The position numbers were made by a program, and so were the translations under genes. A DNA stretch of 64,000 nt, taken from positions 1 through 64,000 of the forward strand of contig JAFXMZ010000008.1 of the NCBI GenBank assembly GCA_017529925.1, written 5' to 3'. A model generated the notes under the pieces. That model ran no database searches. It worked only from the letters and a program-made list of their open reading frames with translations, and was not told the DNA's origin. Source of the stretch: Clostridiales bacterium (lineage in GTDB: Bacteria; Bacillota; Clostridia; Saccharofermentanales; Saccharofermentanaceae). Below are positions 35,027 to 43,882 of this stretch, in pieces. How positions within the stretch are numbered: position 1 is the stretch's first letter; every line of letters begins with the position of its first letter.

Positions 35027-35758
35027 ATGAAAAGAAACAGATTTATGACAGCGGCACTTGCTGCTTCGCTCGCACTCGCATCACTTGCATCTTTTGCATC
35101 CTGCTCAAAGAGCACAGAGGAGACTACGGCTTCTCTTACAACATCACAGGAGGTGACCTCTGCCGCTTCATCCGAATCAGAGACCGAAACGTCCACTGAA
35201 GCTACCACTACAAAGGCAACGACATCCGCCACGACGACAGAGACATCCGCGACGGCAACGACTTCGCTGGTGGACGGACTTTTCGACGGGGATCTTATCG
35301 GAGGAATGGACGGCACGGAAGCGACTTCGGCGACTTCTCCTTCAGAGACTGATCCCGACGGGAACCGGGCTGATCCTTACGGCGAAGTTCTCGGGGCCCT
35401 GCGCGATGACTATGTTAAGAAGGGATATATCCTCTCCGACCTCGGAGAAGACTACAGGAACGGCGTCGGGATCTCATTCCAGTACAACGGATCCGAGTAT
35501 GCTTTCACGAGAGGTTTCCGCGGCACTCACGGTCAGGATAATGTCCTGGCTGCGAAGATCGACGACACCATCTGGAGTGCATATTCGTCCACTCTCAATC
35601 CCGATGAATACAGGAAGACCGAAAGCGGCAACACAGTCACATATTCAATGATCGTTCCGGAGAACCGCGATCTGACAAAGCTTGAGATCAGATATGACCG
35701 CACCGGCGGTGTCATGGTCCAGGAGTATTCCTTCGCTGACGGCGAGGCCGAGGGCTGA
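35027..35758 (+). CDS. Lipoprotein with a Thr/Ser-rich stalk, unknown domain
   Basis: The 243-residue protein has a signal with lipobox-like SFASC (Cys about 26), a Thr/Ser/Glu-rich low-complexity stalk (about 30-115), and a C-terminal globular domain of about 120 residues (GEVLGALRDDYVKKGYILSD, ISFQYNGSEYAFTRGFRGTH) whose family I do not recognise. The stalk would hold the domain away from the membrane, as in many Clostridial surface lipoproteins. It is a single gene; the first unit of the palindromic array just downstream (stem plus eight T) would serve as its terminator. Confidence 0.75.
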   Translation: MKRNRFMTAALAASLALASLASFASCSKSTEETTASLTTSQEVTSAASSESETETSTEATTTKATTSATTTETSATATTSLVDGLFDGDLIGGMDGTEATSATSPSETDPDGNRADPYGEVLGALRDDYVKKGYILSDLGEDYRNGVGISFQYNGSEYAFTRGFRGTHGQDNVLAAKIDDTIWSAYSSTLNPDEYRKTESGNTVTYSMIVPENRDLTKLEIRYDRTGGVMVQEYSFADGEAEG

Positions 35759-35838
35759 CGGACCCTTTCCCTGCTGCCGCCGGGCTAGGGCGGATCCGGA
35801 TCCGGTCCGGTTATACCAAAACATCAAAAATGCAAAAA

Positions 35839-36060
35839 TAGTATACCGAGACGACGCCTTCGGTATACTTTTTTTTCGAATTTTGAAAAATAGTATACCA
35901 AAACTGAGGATCCGGTATACCAAAATTTAAAAAAACGAAAAATAGTACACCGATTTGGCCTTTTCGGTGTACTAAATCGCTAAAAAACGAAAAATAGTAT
36001 ACCGGCTCAACGTTTTCGGTGTACTAAATCGCTAAAAAACGAAAAATAGTATACCGGCTG
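35839..36060. repeat. Tandem array of 52-bp palindromic units
   Basis: Four full units (35839-35890, 35891-35942, 35943-35994, 35995-36046) and the start of a fifth (36047 on) repeat with an exact 52-bp period; a decayed partial unit precedes them. Each unit is TAGTATACCG, about 12 variable bases, the complementary arm, then an AT-rich linker ending acgaaaaa. Units 3 and 4 share the linker aaatcgctaaaaaacgaaaa. Arms pair over 7 to 10 bp in every unit. Unit 1 is followed by T8 and could terminate the upstream lipoprotein transcript. The array lies between convergent genes, with no coding frame. It is the main content of the 409-bp gap 35759-36167. Confidence 0.9.
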
Positions 36061-36113
36061 ACCCGGTTTATTCCTGCCGTTCGTGATACATTCCAATAGA
36101 AGACTCCACAGAC

Positions 36114-36148
36114 AAAAACGGTATGCCGCACTTGCCGGCATACCGTTT
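36114..36148 (-). terminator. Rho-independent terminator of the rubrerythrin operon
   Basis: AAACGGTATGCCG pairs perfectly with CGGCATACCGTTT across a 7-nt loop, followed on the minus strand by TTGTC. The stem core GGTATGCCG resembles the arms of the neighbouring 52-bp array. Confidence 0.8.
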
Positions 36149-36167
36149 CCTTTATCAGCAGATATAA

Positions 36168-36419
36168 CTACTTCCTTCCGTTATCCTTCCCGTCGGACCT
36201 GACGACCTTTCTTATCGTTCCGTCGGGTTCCTTTATCGACATCGTGTCGAGCTGGGAACGGAGATTCCCGAGAACGCTCTCACGGTATCTGTTGCGGAGG
36301 AGCGTCCTCTCATCCTGTTCCGCGGACGTCAGCCCTCCCGACTTCGACTTGTGTGCAAGCTCATTTATGCGCCTGATCACATCGTCGATCGGCATCTTTT
36401 TTACATCGGAAGCATCCAT
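36168..36419 (-). CDS. DUF896 / UPF0291 family protein
   Basis: The 83-residue protein has the family pattern: VIRRINELAHKSKSGGLTSAEQDERTLLRNRYRESVLGNLRSQLD can be read across residues 13-58 (two helices with a GLT turn and LRxxYRxxVLxNLRxQL), matching YnzC-type proteins. These small helical proteins are of uncertain role; YnzC is linked to the SOS operon in Bacillus. The start ATG shares its A with the rubrerythrin TGA stop, so translation is coupled. Pairing with rubrerythrin is not one I know as standard. Confidence 0.85.
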   Translation of the reverse strand: MDASDVKKMPIDDVIRRINELAHKSKSGGLTSAEQDERTLLRNRYRESVLGNLRSQLDTMSIKEPDGTIRKVVRSDGKDNGRK

Positions 36420-37084
36420 CAATAGTTCTTCTCGTTGATCTCAAAGTAGCTCTGAGGGTGATTACATACGGGGCATACTTCAGGTGCCTCTGTGCCGACT
36501 ACGATGTGACCGCAGTTCCTGCACTCCCAGACCTTGACTTCGCTCTTCTTGAAGACTTCCTGAGCCTCGACATTCTTAAGGAGGGCACGGTATCTCTCCT
36601 CATGATGACGCTCGATCTCGCCGACTGCTCTGAACTTGGCAGCGAGTTCCGGGAATCCCTCCTCCTCAGCCGTCTTCGCGAAATCCTCATACATGTCTGT
36701 CCACTCAAAGTTCTCTCCGTCAGCAGCTGCTGCGAGATTATCGGCAGTGGAGCCGATTCCCTTGAGCTCCTTGAACCACATCTTGGCATGCTCTTTCTCG
36801 TTGTCTGCAGTCTTCAGGAAGAGAGCTGCGATCTGCTCATATCCTTCCTTCTTTGCAACAGAAGCAAAGTATGTATACTTATTCCTTGCCTGTGACTCGC
36901 CTGCAAATGCAGCCTCAAGGTTCTTCTCCGTCTTTGTTCCCGAATAAGGGTTCGTGCTCATCTTCTTTTCCTCCTCTATCAGTTCAAGATTATCTCCCGT
37001 TGCCTTGCACAGGGGGCACTCGGGGGTCTGTCCGTCAGCGACTTCGAATTCCTCGCCGCAGATCTTGCATCTGTACTTTGCCAT
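36419..37084 (-). CDS. rbr: Rubrerythrin with rubredoxin-like domains at both ends
   Basis: Rubrerythrin reduces hydrogen peroxide at a di-iron site. The 221-residue protein has a short N-terminal rubredoxin-like domain (Cys6, Cys9, Cys23, Cys26), a four-helix di-iron domain beginning near residue 42 ([41 protein letters not shown]) and the normal C-terminal rubredoxin domain (Cys188, Cys191, Cys204, Cys207). Classical rubrerythrin has only the C-terminal domain and 'reverse' rubrerythrin only the N-terminal one, so this carries both. An internal MSTNPYSGT would be a normal rubrerythrin start, but the frame from [10 protein letters not shown] has a better ribosome binding site (AAGGGAGG). Good promoter at 37121-37149. 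Confidence 0.93.
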   Translation of the reverse strand: MAKYRCKICGEEFEVADGQTPECPLCKATGDNLELIEEEKKMSTNPYSGTKTEKNLEAAFAGESQARNKYTYFASVAKKEGYEQIAALFLKTADNEKEHAKMWFKELKGIGSTADNLAAAADGENFEWTDMYEDFAKTAEEEGFPELAAKFRAVGEIERHHEERYRALLKNVEAQEVFKKSEVKVWECRNCGHIVVGTEAPEVCPVCNHPQSYFEINEKNY

Positions 37085-37120
37085 TTTTTCGTCCTCCCTT
37101 AACTTAAGATATACAATACA

Positions 37121-37149
37121 ATTTTCTTTGAGAATGACCTGTTTGTCAA
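37121..37149 (-). promoter_or_regulatory. Rubrerythrin promoter
   Basis: Perfect TTGACA (37144-37149) and GAAAAT (37121-37126) with a 17-bp spacer on the minus strand, 37 bases from the start codon. No clear PerR box is seen. Confidence 0.5.
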
Positions 37150-37197
37150 ATGAATGAATTGTTAATTATTCAGCCCGAAAAGGCGCATCTCCCGAAG

Positions 37198-38772
37198 CTA
37201 CGTCTCCGCGGTCTCTTTGCTGACGACATATGTCTTTCCCATGCCGTCGTGGCCGTAATCGGTGATGCCCTTTCCTTTGTTCGGATGGTTCCACGACCAG
37301 ATAAAATCAACGGCAAACAGTATCACCAGTACGCATGCGGCGATCTTCCTGGCCTTGAGCGGGATGCCCGAATAGAGGTTGTCGAGGAGCGGTCCGAAGA
37401 TATATGTGAAGACGACTCCGGCGAATCCGAATACGATAAGTCCCTCCAGGCAGACCCTGCTGTTGATGTTCAGGAAGAATCCTGTATAGTCCCACCATTT
37501 CTCGCCATAGGCAAATTCCAGATACCATGACGTAAGATACTCGACCGTTCCGCAGGCTAACATCGTGGCCAGGAACAGTATGAGCGGATGTTCCCTCAGG
37601 GGCTTCAGGAAGATGAATATGACGAGGCCTCCCACACCGTAGATCGGAAGCCATGGCCCGGTCATGGTGCCGCGGTTTGCGAGCACACCTTCCGTCAGGA
37701 GCGTATAGAAGATCTCCCATACATATCCGACGAGCGAGAAGCTGAAGAAGAAGAGTACATATGTAAGGAATGTGTAGTCCTTCCTGTAATCGATCTTCAT
37801 CCACTTTCTCTTCTCGAAGATCGTCTGTCCGAATACATCTTCAGGATAAGGATAGTCGTGGTCGCCCTCCAGCGTCAGGCTGCAGTCGTTGAGGAGTTCC
37901 CCTTTCGACAGTGCTTCCTTCTTATCGTCGCGGAGCTGCATATATGCCTCGCTGAAGATCGATGCCCTGAAAGGATCGAGGAGGAATACCGCCAGGATGT
38001 TATAAGTAAAGCTCTGGATTATGTACCCGACTGCGAAGATGAGATCGACGATGAAGATCCTTCTCTTGTCGCCCGACGTCAGCTCCTTGGAGAGGCGGAA
38101 TGCCTCCCTCCACTCGATATCGGGATTCTCCGCAAGGATATAGGGGATCATGGAATATTCGTAATTCTTGATGAAGCCTCCGACGATCGTCAGGTTCCAC
38201 AGCGTCTGGAATAAGGACCTCATGAACATGCACTTCGCGACATTCCTTGTCCTTCCGTACCTGTATACGAAGAGCAGCGTACCTGCCGGCGTCTCCTTAT
38301 ACTGCCTGTGTTCCAGGAAATATCTGCACTGTCCGACTATGAAGATATTACGCACGAAGATGAGGACGAGTATCGTCAGCAGCACCATCGAAAAGATGAC
38401 CACCGACTGGGCGACCCTGCCCTTGAATATAAGGACGTTGATGCCGTTCAGGATGCCGAATGCAGGTGATCCCGATTCCGATACCTGGTTGACGAGTACC
38501 GAGATGACACCCTTGGTATAGTTTCCGCCGAGGCTCTCGACACCCGGGAATTCGACATTCACGAGTTTCTGGGTCCTTATGATGTCCTCGATCATGCCCG
38601 CGTTGGAATTACCGAAGCTCTTTATGTTCGGGATAGATGAATCTGTTGCGGTCGTGAAAGAATAGCCCCCGACTATTACGGTGACCAGAAAGACGACAAA
38701 GACATTTATGAAGTACCTGTTTTTGAAGCTCTTCCAGGCACGTCTGACCACGAGCATTATCTTTTCTTTCAT
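37198..38772 (-). CDS. Membrane protein: DUF975-like half fused to CmpB-type ABC permease-like half
   Basis: The 524-residue protein has two halves. The N-terminal half (1-300) has the DUF975-like start AWKSFKNRYFINVFVVFLV, five or so membrane segments and FRLSKELTSGDKRRIF. The C-terminal half (320-500) matches the 'putative ABC transporter permease' family (PF06541): FSFSLVGYVWEIFYTLLTEG, NRGTMTGPWLPIYGVGGLVI and GTVEYLTSWYLEFAYGEKWWDY. No ATP-binding partner is adjacent. The two families often sit side by side in Clostridia; here they are one chain. Function unknown. Confidence 0.8.
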   Translation of the reverse strand: MKEKIMLVVRRAWKSFKNRYFINVFVVFLVTVIVGGYSFTTATDSSIPNIKSFGNSNAGMIEDIIRTQKLVNVEFPGVESLGGNYTKGVISVLVNQVSESGSPAFGILNGINVLIFKGRVAQSVVIFSMVLLTILVLIFVRNIFIVGQCRYFLEHRQYKETPAGTLLFVYRYGRTRNVAKCMFMRSLFQTLWNLTIVGGFIKNYEYSMIPYILAENPDIEWREAFRLSKELTSGDKRRIFIVDLIFAVGYIIQSFTYNILAVFLLDPFRASIFSEAYMQLRDDKKEALSKGELLNDCSLTLEGDHDYPYPEDVFGQTIFEKRKWMKIDYRKDYTFLTYVLFFFSFSLVGYVWEIFYTLLTEGVLANRGTMTGPWLPIYGVGGLVIFIFLKPLREHPLILFLATMLACGTVEYLTSWYLEFAYGEKWWDYTGFFLNINSRVCLEGLIVFGFAGVVFTYIFGPLLDNLYSGIPLKARKIAACVLVILFAVDFIWSWNHPNKGKGITDYGHDGMGKTYVVSKETAET

Positions 38773-38860
38773 AGATAACAGTATATCACCCTTGTTTCAA
38801 TTAATGGGATGCATCTGTTAAAATATATTTATCTTATTAATAAGGAGGGGAACTGAGGGA

Positions 38861-40768
38861 ATGGGAACCGCGCGCGGACAGGAACTGATCCTGAAGCTCT
38901 GCCTGTTTACATCATTCGTCTGCCTTTCATTTATCATGAACCCCGGCAGCCTCGTGATCAGGCTCACCGTCATCGCCGCCGGCCTCATATTCTCATTTGT
39001 AAAACCTCTCCTGCCCGCTCGAAAAGAGATCACCCCCGACATGATCATCTGCACCGCCATGGCGCTGATCCTCCTGTCGTTCTGCGGCAGCATCGGCATG
39101 GGCTATACACATCTGGCACTGTCCCTTCTGATATCCGTCCCGGCAGCCTTCTGCCTTCTGGGGATCGGATGTTCGGCCGCTTCCTTTTTCGGCAGGCATG
39201 TTGGCGGAAAGAAGGATTTCAGCACCGCTGATCTGAACAGGATATCGCGGGTCAGCCTGCCGGAACTGATCACCATCCTTATCACTTCAGTTGTCACGAT
39301 CACTCTCGTCTCGACATCTTCACCTCTTTACAACTATAACTACTGGGACGATGCCAATGTCTTCCTCACGATGGGAAAGGGCATCCTTCACGGTCTTGTC
39401 CCCTACAGGGATCTTTATGAGCAGAAGGGGCCCGTCCTCTTCTTCATCCATGCACTCTGTGCCGCCGTCCCCGGAAAGCCGTTCCTGGGAGTGTGGATCC
39501 TCGAGACCGCCGAAGCTTTTATCTTCCTTTTATTCTCATGGAAGATCGTAAAGCTCTATACGTCAGGCGGCGGCTCAAAGACATTCAGGGGCGCATGCTT
39601 CCTCATACCTCTTATTTCGTCCGTCGTCTACACGACCAATATGTTCCATCTCGGAGACTCTGCCGAGGAGATGGCATTCCCTCTTCTGACGGTCATAATG
39701 TTCATCGCGCTCAAGGCGCTCAGAACTACAGAAGGCATCCCTTCAGGCAGGGAGATGATCACCGTCGGGATCCTTACAGCAGTCCTCTTCTGGGTCAAAT
39801 ATACGCTCGCCGGATTTGTCGCTGGATTTGTCCTTTTCTATCTCATATACACCATCGCGCGTAAGGACATGAAGTCGCTCGGAAGATCCGTCCTTCTCTT
39901 CCTTGCGGGATTTGCCGCTGTGACGCTGCCGGTACTTATCTATTTCATAGTCAACGGAGCCACAGGGGATCTTTTTGAAGCATATTTCTACAACAATATC
40001 TTCCTTTACAACAGAGCGGGCGAAGGCGATCCGAATGCCCCTTCGACACTCCTTCTGAAGATCATCAGCATACCTGCGGGAGCAGCAGTGATCTTTAAGA
40101 ATAACTACATCCTCTTCCTGGTGATAATATCGTCACTTATCATGTTCCCTCTGACCGGGAAAAGGGGTGCGAGGCTTCTCATCATATCCTTCATCACCAC
40201 TCTCGTATTCTCGTTCTCGAGCGATTATGTCATCTCATATTATGCGCTGATCCTTGCGGTCTTTGCGCCGGTCATCCTGATCCCGCTGGCGGCAGGGACG
40301 GACCATCTCGTCTCAAAGCTTAAGGACCGTTCGCGCCTCGTACTTCCGATGGCATGCGTCATACTCACTGTTGTTTCCTGCGCCATACTGATGACGGACA
40401 AGAATCTCTACCTCCTCTCAAAGAGCGAGGATGAACTGCCGCAGAAGATCTTTTCGGAGGAGATAAAAAAGACAGAAGATCCGAAGATACTTACATATGA
40501 CGTCATGGATCTGGGATTCTATGAATATGCGGGCGTCCTGCCGTCGAACAGGTTCTTCTGTTTCCTGAATATAAGGGATTCGCTGCCGGACCTTCTTTCT
40601 GAGCAGCATAAACTTATTGCGGATAAGTATTTTGATTATATAATAACTTACAGTGACGGATATGAGTGGGAGGGATATGAGATAGCGATGAGCGCAGAAT
40701 ACTCCTTCCCCTACAGCGACGGCCTGATCTACACTGATCATCTGTACCTCTATAGAAAGGTTGGATAA
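38861..40768 (+). CDS. GT-C type membrane glycosyltransferase (GT39-like)
   Basis: The 635-residue protein has about a dozen membrane helices and the GT-C signature in the first outer loop: YNYWDDANVFLTMGKGILHG with the acidic pair, then PYRDLYEQKGPVLFFIH, the pattern of bacterial ArnT/PMT-like enzymes that use polyprenyl-phosphate sugars on the outer face. A short soluble tail follows the last helix. It starts a three-gene cassette (6 bases to the next gene) and is paralogous to the third gene, sharing the WDD, EQKGP, HFGDSAEE-like and PPNRFFC-like blocks. Sugar and acceptor are unknown; teichoic acid or surface glycan decoration is likely. Confidence 0.85.
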   Translation: MGTARGQELILKLCLFTSFVCLSFIMNPGSLVIRLTVIAAGLIFSFVKPLLPARKEITPDMIICTAMALILLSFCGSIGMGYTHLALSLLISVPAAFCLLGIGCSAASFFGRHVGGKKDFSTADLNRISRVSLPELITILITSVVTITLVSTSSPLYNYNYWDDANVFLTMGKGILHGLVPYRDLYEQKGPVLFFIHALCAAVPGKPFLGVWILETAEAFIFLLFSWKIVKLYTSGGGSKTFRGACFLIPLISSVVYTTNMFHLGDSAEEMAFPLLTVIMFIALKALRTTEGIPSGREMITVGILTAVLFWVKYTLAGFVAGFVLFYLIYTIARKDMKSLGRSVLLFLAGFAAVTLPVLIYFIVNGATGDLFEAYFYNNIFLYNRAGEGDPNAPSTLLLKIISIPAGAAVIFKNNYILFLVIISSLIMFPLTGKRGARLLIISFITTLVFSFSSDYVISYYALILAVFAPVILIPLAAGTDHLVSKLKDRSRLVLPMACVILTVVSCAILMTDKNLYLLSKSEDELPQKIFSEEIKKTEDPKILTYDVMDLGFYEYAGVLPSNRFFCFLNIRDSLPDLLSEQHKLIADKYFDYIITYSDGYEWEGYEIAMSAEYSFPYSDGLIYTDHLYLYRKVG

Positions 40769-40774
40769 TACCTG

Positions 40775-41743
40775 ATGGAAAATCCTGTTCTTTACATTGT
40801 CATTCCCTGCTATAACGAGGAGGAGGTCCTCCCTCTGACGGCACCTCAGTTCCTCAAACAGCTTACGGACATGATGTCCGCGGGGCTGATCTCTGATAAG
40901 AGCCGGATACTCTTCGTCAATGACGGAAGCCGCGATACGACATGGGAAGTCATCAGTTCCCTTTCCGCTTCCGATGCAAGGTATAAGGGCATCTGCCTCT
41001 CGCGCAACAGGGGACACCAGAATGCACTCCTCGCCGGCCTTCACGAGGCTCTGGAGCAGGGTGCCGACATAACGGTCTCCATCGACTGCGACGGACAGGA
41101 TGACATCACTGCGATGAGCAGGATGGTGGAGGAATACCATAAGGGCAGCGAGATCGTCTACGGCGTCAGGAGTTCCAGGGATACCGATAAGTTCATGAAG
41201 CGTTTCACCGCGAGATCTTACTATAAGCTCCTCAAGGTAATGGGCGCGGATGTCGTCTACGACCATGCCGACTACCGTCTCGTTTCCGCGAAGGTCCTCC
41301 GCGAATTCGAGAACTTCACCGAGGTCAATATCTATCTGCGCGGAATGTTCCCTCTCGTAGGATTCAAGAGCACATCCGTCTACTACGAGCGCAAGGAGAG
41401 AGAGGCCGGCAAGAGCCACTATCCCCTGTCGAAAATGCTCTCACTCGCATTCGACGGCATCACGAGCCTTTCGATAAAGCCGATAAGGATAATAACGGGG
41501 ATCGGCGGGTTTGTCGCACTCTTCAGCTTTATCTTCATCATCTATTCATTCGTAGGATTCTTTACGGGCAATACGGTTCCCGGATGGGCAAGTACGAGCT
41601 CCATCATCTGCTTCCTCTGCGGAGTCCAGCTCCTGAGCCTCGGCGTCATCGGCGAATATATAGGCAAGATCTATCTCGAGACAAAGAGGCGCCCGCGCTT
41701 CATAATCTCCGAGAGGACACCTGAAAACAGCGAAGATGAATAA
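40775..41743 (+). CDS. GtrB-like glycosyltransferase family 2 (polyprenyl-phosphate sugar synthase)
   Basis: The 322-residue protein loads a sugar from a nucleotide donor onto undecaprenyl phosphate on the inner face of the membrane. The GT-A domain has VIPCYNEEEVLP, FVNDGSRDTTWE, the DxD equivalent DCDGQDD and RNRGHQNALLAGL. Two C-terminal transmembrane helices (about 230-295) are typical of GtrB/DPMS. It is sandwiched between two GT-C enzymes that would use its product after flipping; a GtrA-like flippase is encoded at 12.6-13.2 kb. It overlaps the next gene by 8 bases. Confidence 0.92.
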   Translation: MENPVLYIVIPCYNEEEVLPLTAPQFLKQLTDMMSAGLISDKSRILFVNDGSRDTTWEVISSLSASDARYKGICLSRNRGHQNALLAGLHEALEQGADITVSIDCDGQDDITAMSRMVEEYHKGSEIVYGVRSSRDTDKFMKRFTARSYYKLLKVMGADVVYDHADYRLVSAKVLREFENFTEVNIYLRGMFPLVGFKSTSVYYERKEREAGKSHYPLSKMLSLAFDGITSLSIKPIRIITGIGGFVALFSFIFIIYSFVGFFTGNTVPGWASTSSIICFLCGVQLLSLGVIGEYIGKIYLETKRRPRFIISERTPENSEDE

Positions 41744-43655
41744 GAAGAGCATCATCTTCGTTTTATCCTTCTGCCTGTTCGCATGTCTTTTCATGCCGTC
41801 TTTTTATGAGATACTGATACTCGTGGCGGCGGGTCTTTTCCTTCTGATATCGAAGCCCGCGCTTCCCGGTATCTCATCTTTATCCTCCACATCGAAAAGC
41901 ATACTGATCCCCTCCGGAGCGGTCACTTTCATATTATTCTGCGCATTCATGATCAATGCCTACGGAAGAGACCTTCCCCACGGGCTCATCCTAACATTTG
42001 CCGAAGGGCTTATCCTCTCAGCCGGCGCGTTTGTCTTTATCATATGGTCGGTATCGGCTATGTCTTCAGACGGTATGCTCACAGGATCATCTCCCGAAGG
42101 CAGCAGCACGGATAACAGGATCCCCCTTTATACCTTCCCGGTCCTCATCTTAATATCTTTTTTGACGATCCTCCTTCTTTCACAGTCATCACCTCTTTAT
42201 CCGATGAATATCTGGGATGATCCCAACTGCTTCATGACGGTCGGAAGATCGGTCCTCGGCGGCAAGGTCATGTACAAAGACATCTTCGAGCAGAAAGGGC
42301 CTCTTCTTTATTTCATTCATGCGGGAGCAGCTCTCATAAGCTCATCTTCCTTCCTCGGGGTATTCCTCCTCGAGTGGATCGCGGATCTGTTCTTCCTTTT
42401 CTTCGGCATAAAGACTGTCTCGCTCTTTATACCCGTCAGGAAGAGTTCTTTCATTGCAGTGATGGCTCTGTCGTTCATGACATTTTCGGTATGCTCATTC
42501 CATTACGGCGATTCGGCGGAGGAACTCGTTCTTCCCATTCTCGCGGCAACCTTATATATCTCCATGCGCGAACTTAAGAACAACAGGGCCCCCGGGTTTA
42601 AGGTTTCGATGATATCGGGGATCCTATTCGCCTTAGTATTCTGGATAAAGTATTCTTTGTGCGGACTTTTCTTCGGATATATATTCTTCCTCATCATCTT
42701 TTCGATCAGAAGGAAGGATATCCGCGGACTCATGAGAGCCGCAGGCGGTTTTCTTGCAGGCGCCGCCATCATCTCTGCAGCAGTCCTTTCATACTTCGTA
42801 TTCACGGGCTCGCTTTCATATCTCTATGAAGCCTATTTCTATGACAACCTCTTCCTCTACGGCTCGATGAGCGAAGGCATCCCACTGTTCATCAAACCCT
42901 TCTGGGCTCTTATGCTGATGTTCATGAAGTTCGATTCGAACCACGTCCTGTTCTTCCTGACGGTCACGGGCTTTATCTTTCTCATATCACGTAAGGACAG
43001 GAAATACGGTCTTCTCACACTTTCGATGCTCTTCTTCTCGATGCTCCTCATCTTCTGGGGCGACCATCAGATGTTCTATTATATCTTCGGCCTTACGGTC
43101 TTCACGATCCCGGGATGGATCCCTGTGATCGCGCTCACCGAAAAGGTCATATCCGAAGAGAAGTCAAAGGCTGCGGCCGTGTGCCTTGCCGTCTTGTCCG
43201 CGGCCATCCTCTGTGCATTTTCATTCTTCACGGCGAAAGGGACATTCCTTATCGGAGGCGAAAAGAAAGACCTTCCCCAGTATGTCTTCGCGGAAAAGAT
43301 ACCCGAAGGAAAGACACTCATAAACTACGGATTCCTCGACGGCGGATTCTATCTGACGACAGAGACTCTTCCCCCGAACCGCTTCTTCTGCAAGCTCAAT
43401 ATCTCAGAGATCCTCGATGAAGCCGCACAGGAGCCTCTTGATTCGATAAGAGAAAAGAAGGCCGACTACATCGTTACGATGTTCGACCTTTATGAATTCG
43501 AAGGCTACCGGCTTATAGACGAAGCTGACATGTACTATGTCAATATCAACGGTGAATACCAGAGAGTCAACTACTACCTGTACGAGCTTATCCCAGACTG
43601 GCGTTCGGGAATATCCACAGAAGGACTCCAAGGATCACCAGGCTCATCACGATAA
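41736..43655 (+). CDS. Second GT-C type membrane glycosyltransferase, paralogue of 38861-40768
   Basis: The 639-residue protein repeats the plan of the first cassette gene: about a dozen helices, the outer-loop motif MNIWDDPNCFMTVGRSVLGG, YKDIFEQKGPLLYFIHAG, then FHYGDSAEELVLPIL and a C-terminal soluble segment with ETLPPNRFFCKLN. It probably transfers a different sugar or uses a different acceptor. Its start overlaps the GtrB-like gene and its last 68 bases overlap the convergent zinc-ribbon gene on the other strand. Confidence 0.85.
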   Translation: MNKKSIIFVLSFCLFACLFMPSFYEILILVAAGLFLLISKPALPGISSLSSTSKSILIPSGAVTFILFCAFMINAYGRDLPHGLILTFAEGLILSAGAFVFIIWSVSAMSSDGMLTGSSPEGSSTDNRIPLYTFPVLILISFLTILLLSQSSPLYPMNIWDDPNCFMTVGRSVLGGKVMYKDIFEQKGPLLYFIHAGAALISSSSFLGVFLLEWIADLFFLFFGIKTVSLFIPVRKSSFIAVMALSFMTFSVCSFHYGDSAEELVLPILAATLYISMRELKNNRAPGFKVSMISGILFALVFWIKYSLCGLFFGYIFFLIIFSIRRKDIRGLMRAAGGFLAGAAIISAAVLSYFVFTGSLSYLYEAYFYDNLFLYGSMSEGIPLFIKPFWALMLMFMKFDSNHVLFFLTVTGFIFLISRKDRKYGLLTLSMLFFSMLLIFWGDHQMFYYIFGLTVFTIPGWIPVIALTEKVISEEKSKAAAVCLAVLSAAILCAFSFFTAKGTFLIGGEKKDLPQYVFAEKIPEGKTLINYGFLDGGFYLTTETLPPNRFFCKLNISEILDEAAQEPLDSIREKKADYIVTMFDLYEFEGYRLIDEADMYYVNINGEYQRVNYYLYELIPDWRSGISTEGLQGSPGSSR

Positions 43656-43845
43656 CGACGAGTATCATCCATACGACCCTGAGGACCCTGAATATCTTCT
43701 TCCAGATTATCTTTGCATCTTCCTTTGCACGCTCGCCCTTCGTCATCTTGACGCGGTTTAATACGTCAGGGTGGTACATATAGTAACCACACTTACTGCA
43801 TATCGTTCGCGTTCCGTTCTCGGCCTTGCATCTGGGACAGATCAT
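43588..43845 (-). CDS. Small zinc-ribbon membrane protein
   Basis: The 85-residue protein has an N-terminal zinc ribbon (CPRC at 3-6, CSKC at 16-19), a basic linker and one C-terminal transmembrane helix (about 54-80; VVWMILVVIVMSLVILGVLL). Such tail-anchored zinc ribbons are common in Clostridia and of unknown role. It overlaps the 3' end of the glycosyltransferase gene tail-to-tail and is downstream of hemZ by 37 bases, so it is probably the last gene of the coaW operon. Confidence 0.8.
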   Translation of the reverse strand: MICPRCKAENGTRTICSKCGYYMYHPDVLNRVKMTKGERAKEDAKIIWKKIFRVLRVVWMILVVIVMSLVILGVLLWIFPNASLG

Positions 43846-43882
43846 CTTTTACTCTCCGTTTCGTTTTCTAACGATAATTGTA

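Noticed and set aside
35839-36060. CRISPR array.
   Set aside because: The repeated part would be about 40 bp and the variable part about 11 bp, with no cas genes; period and stems fit a palindromic tandem repeat better.
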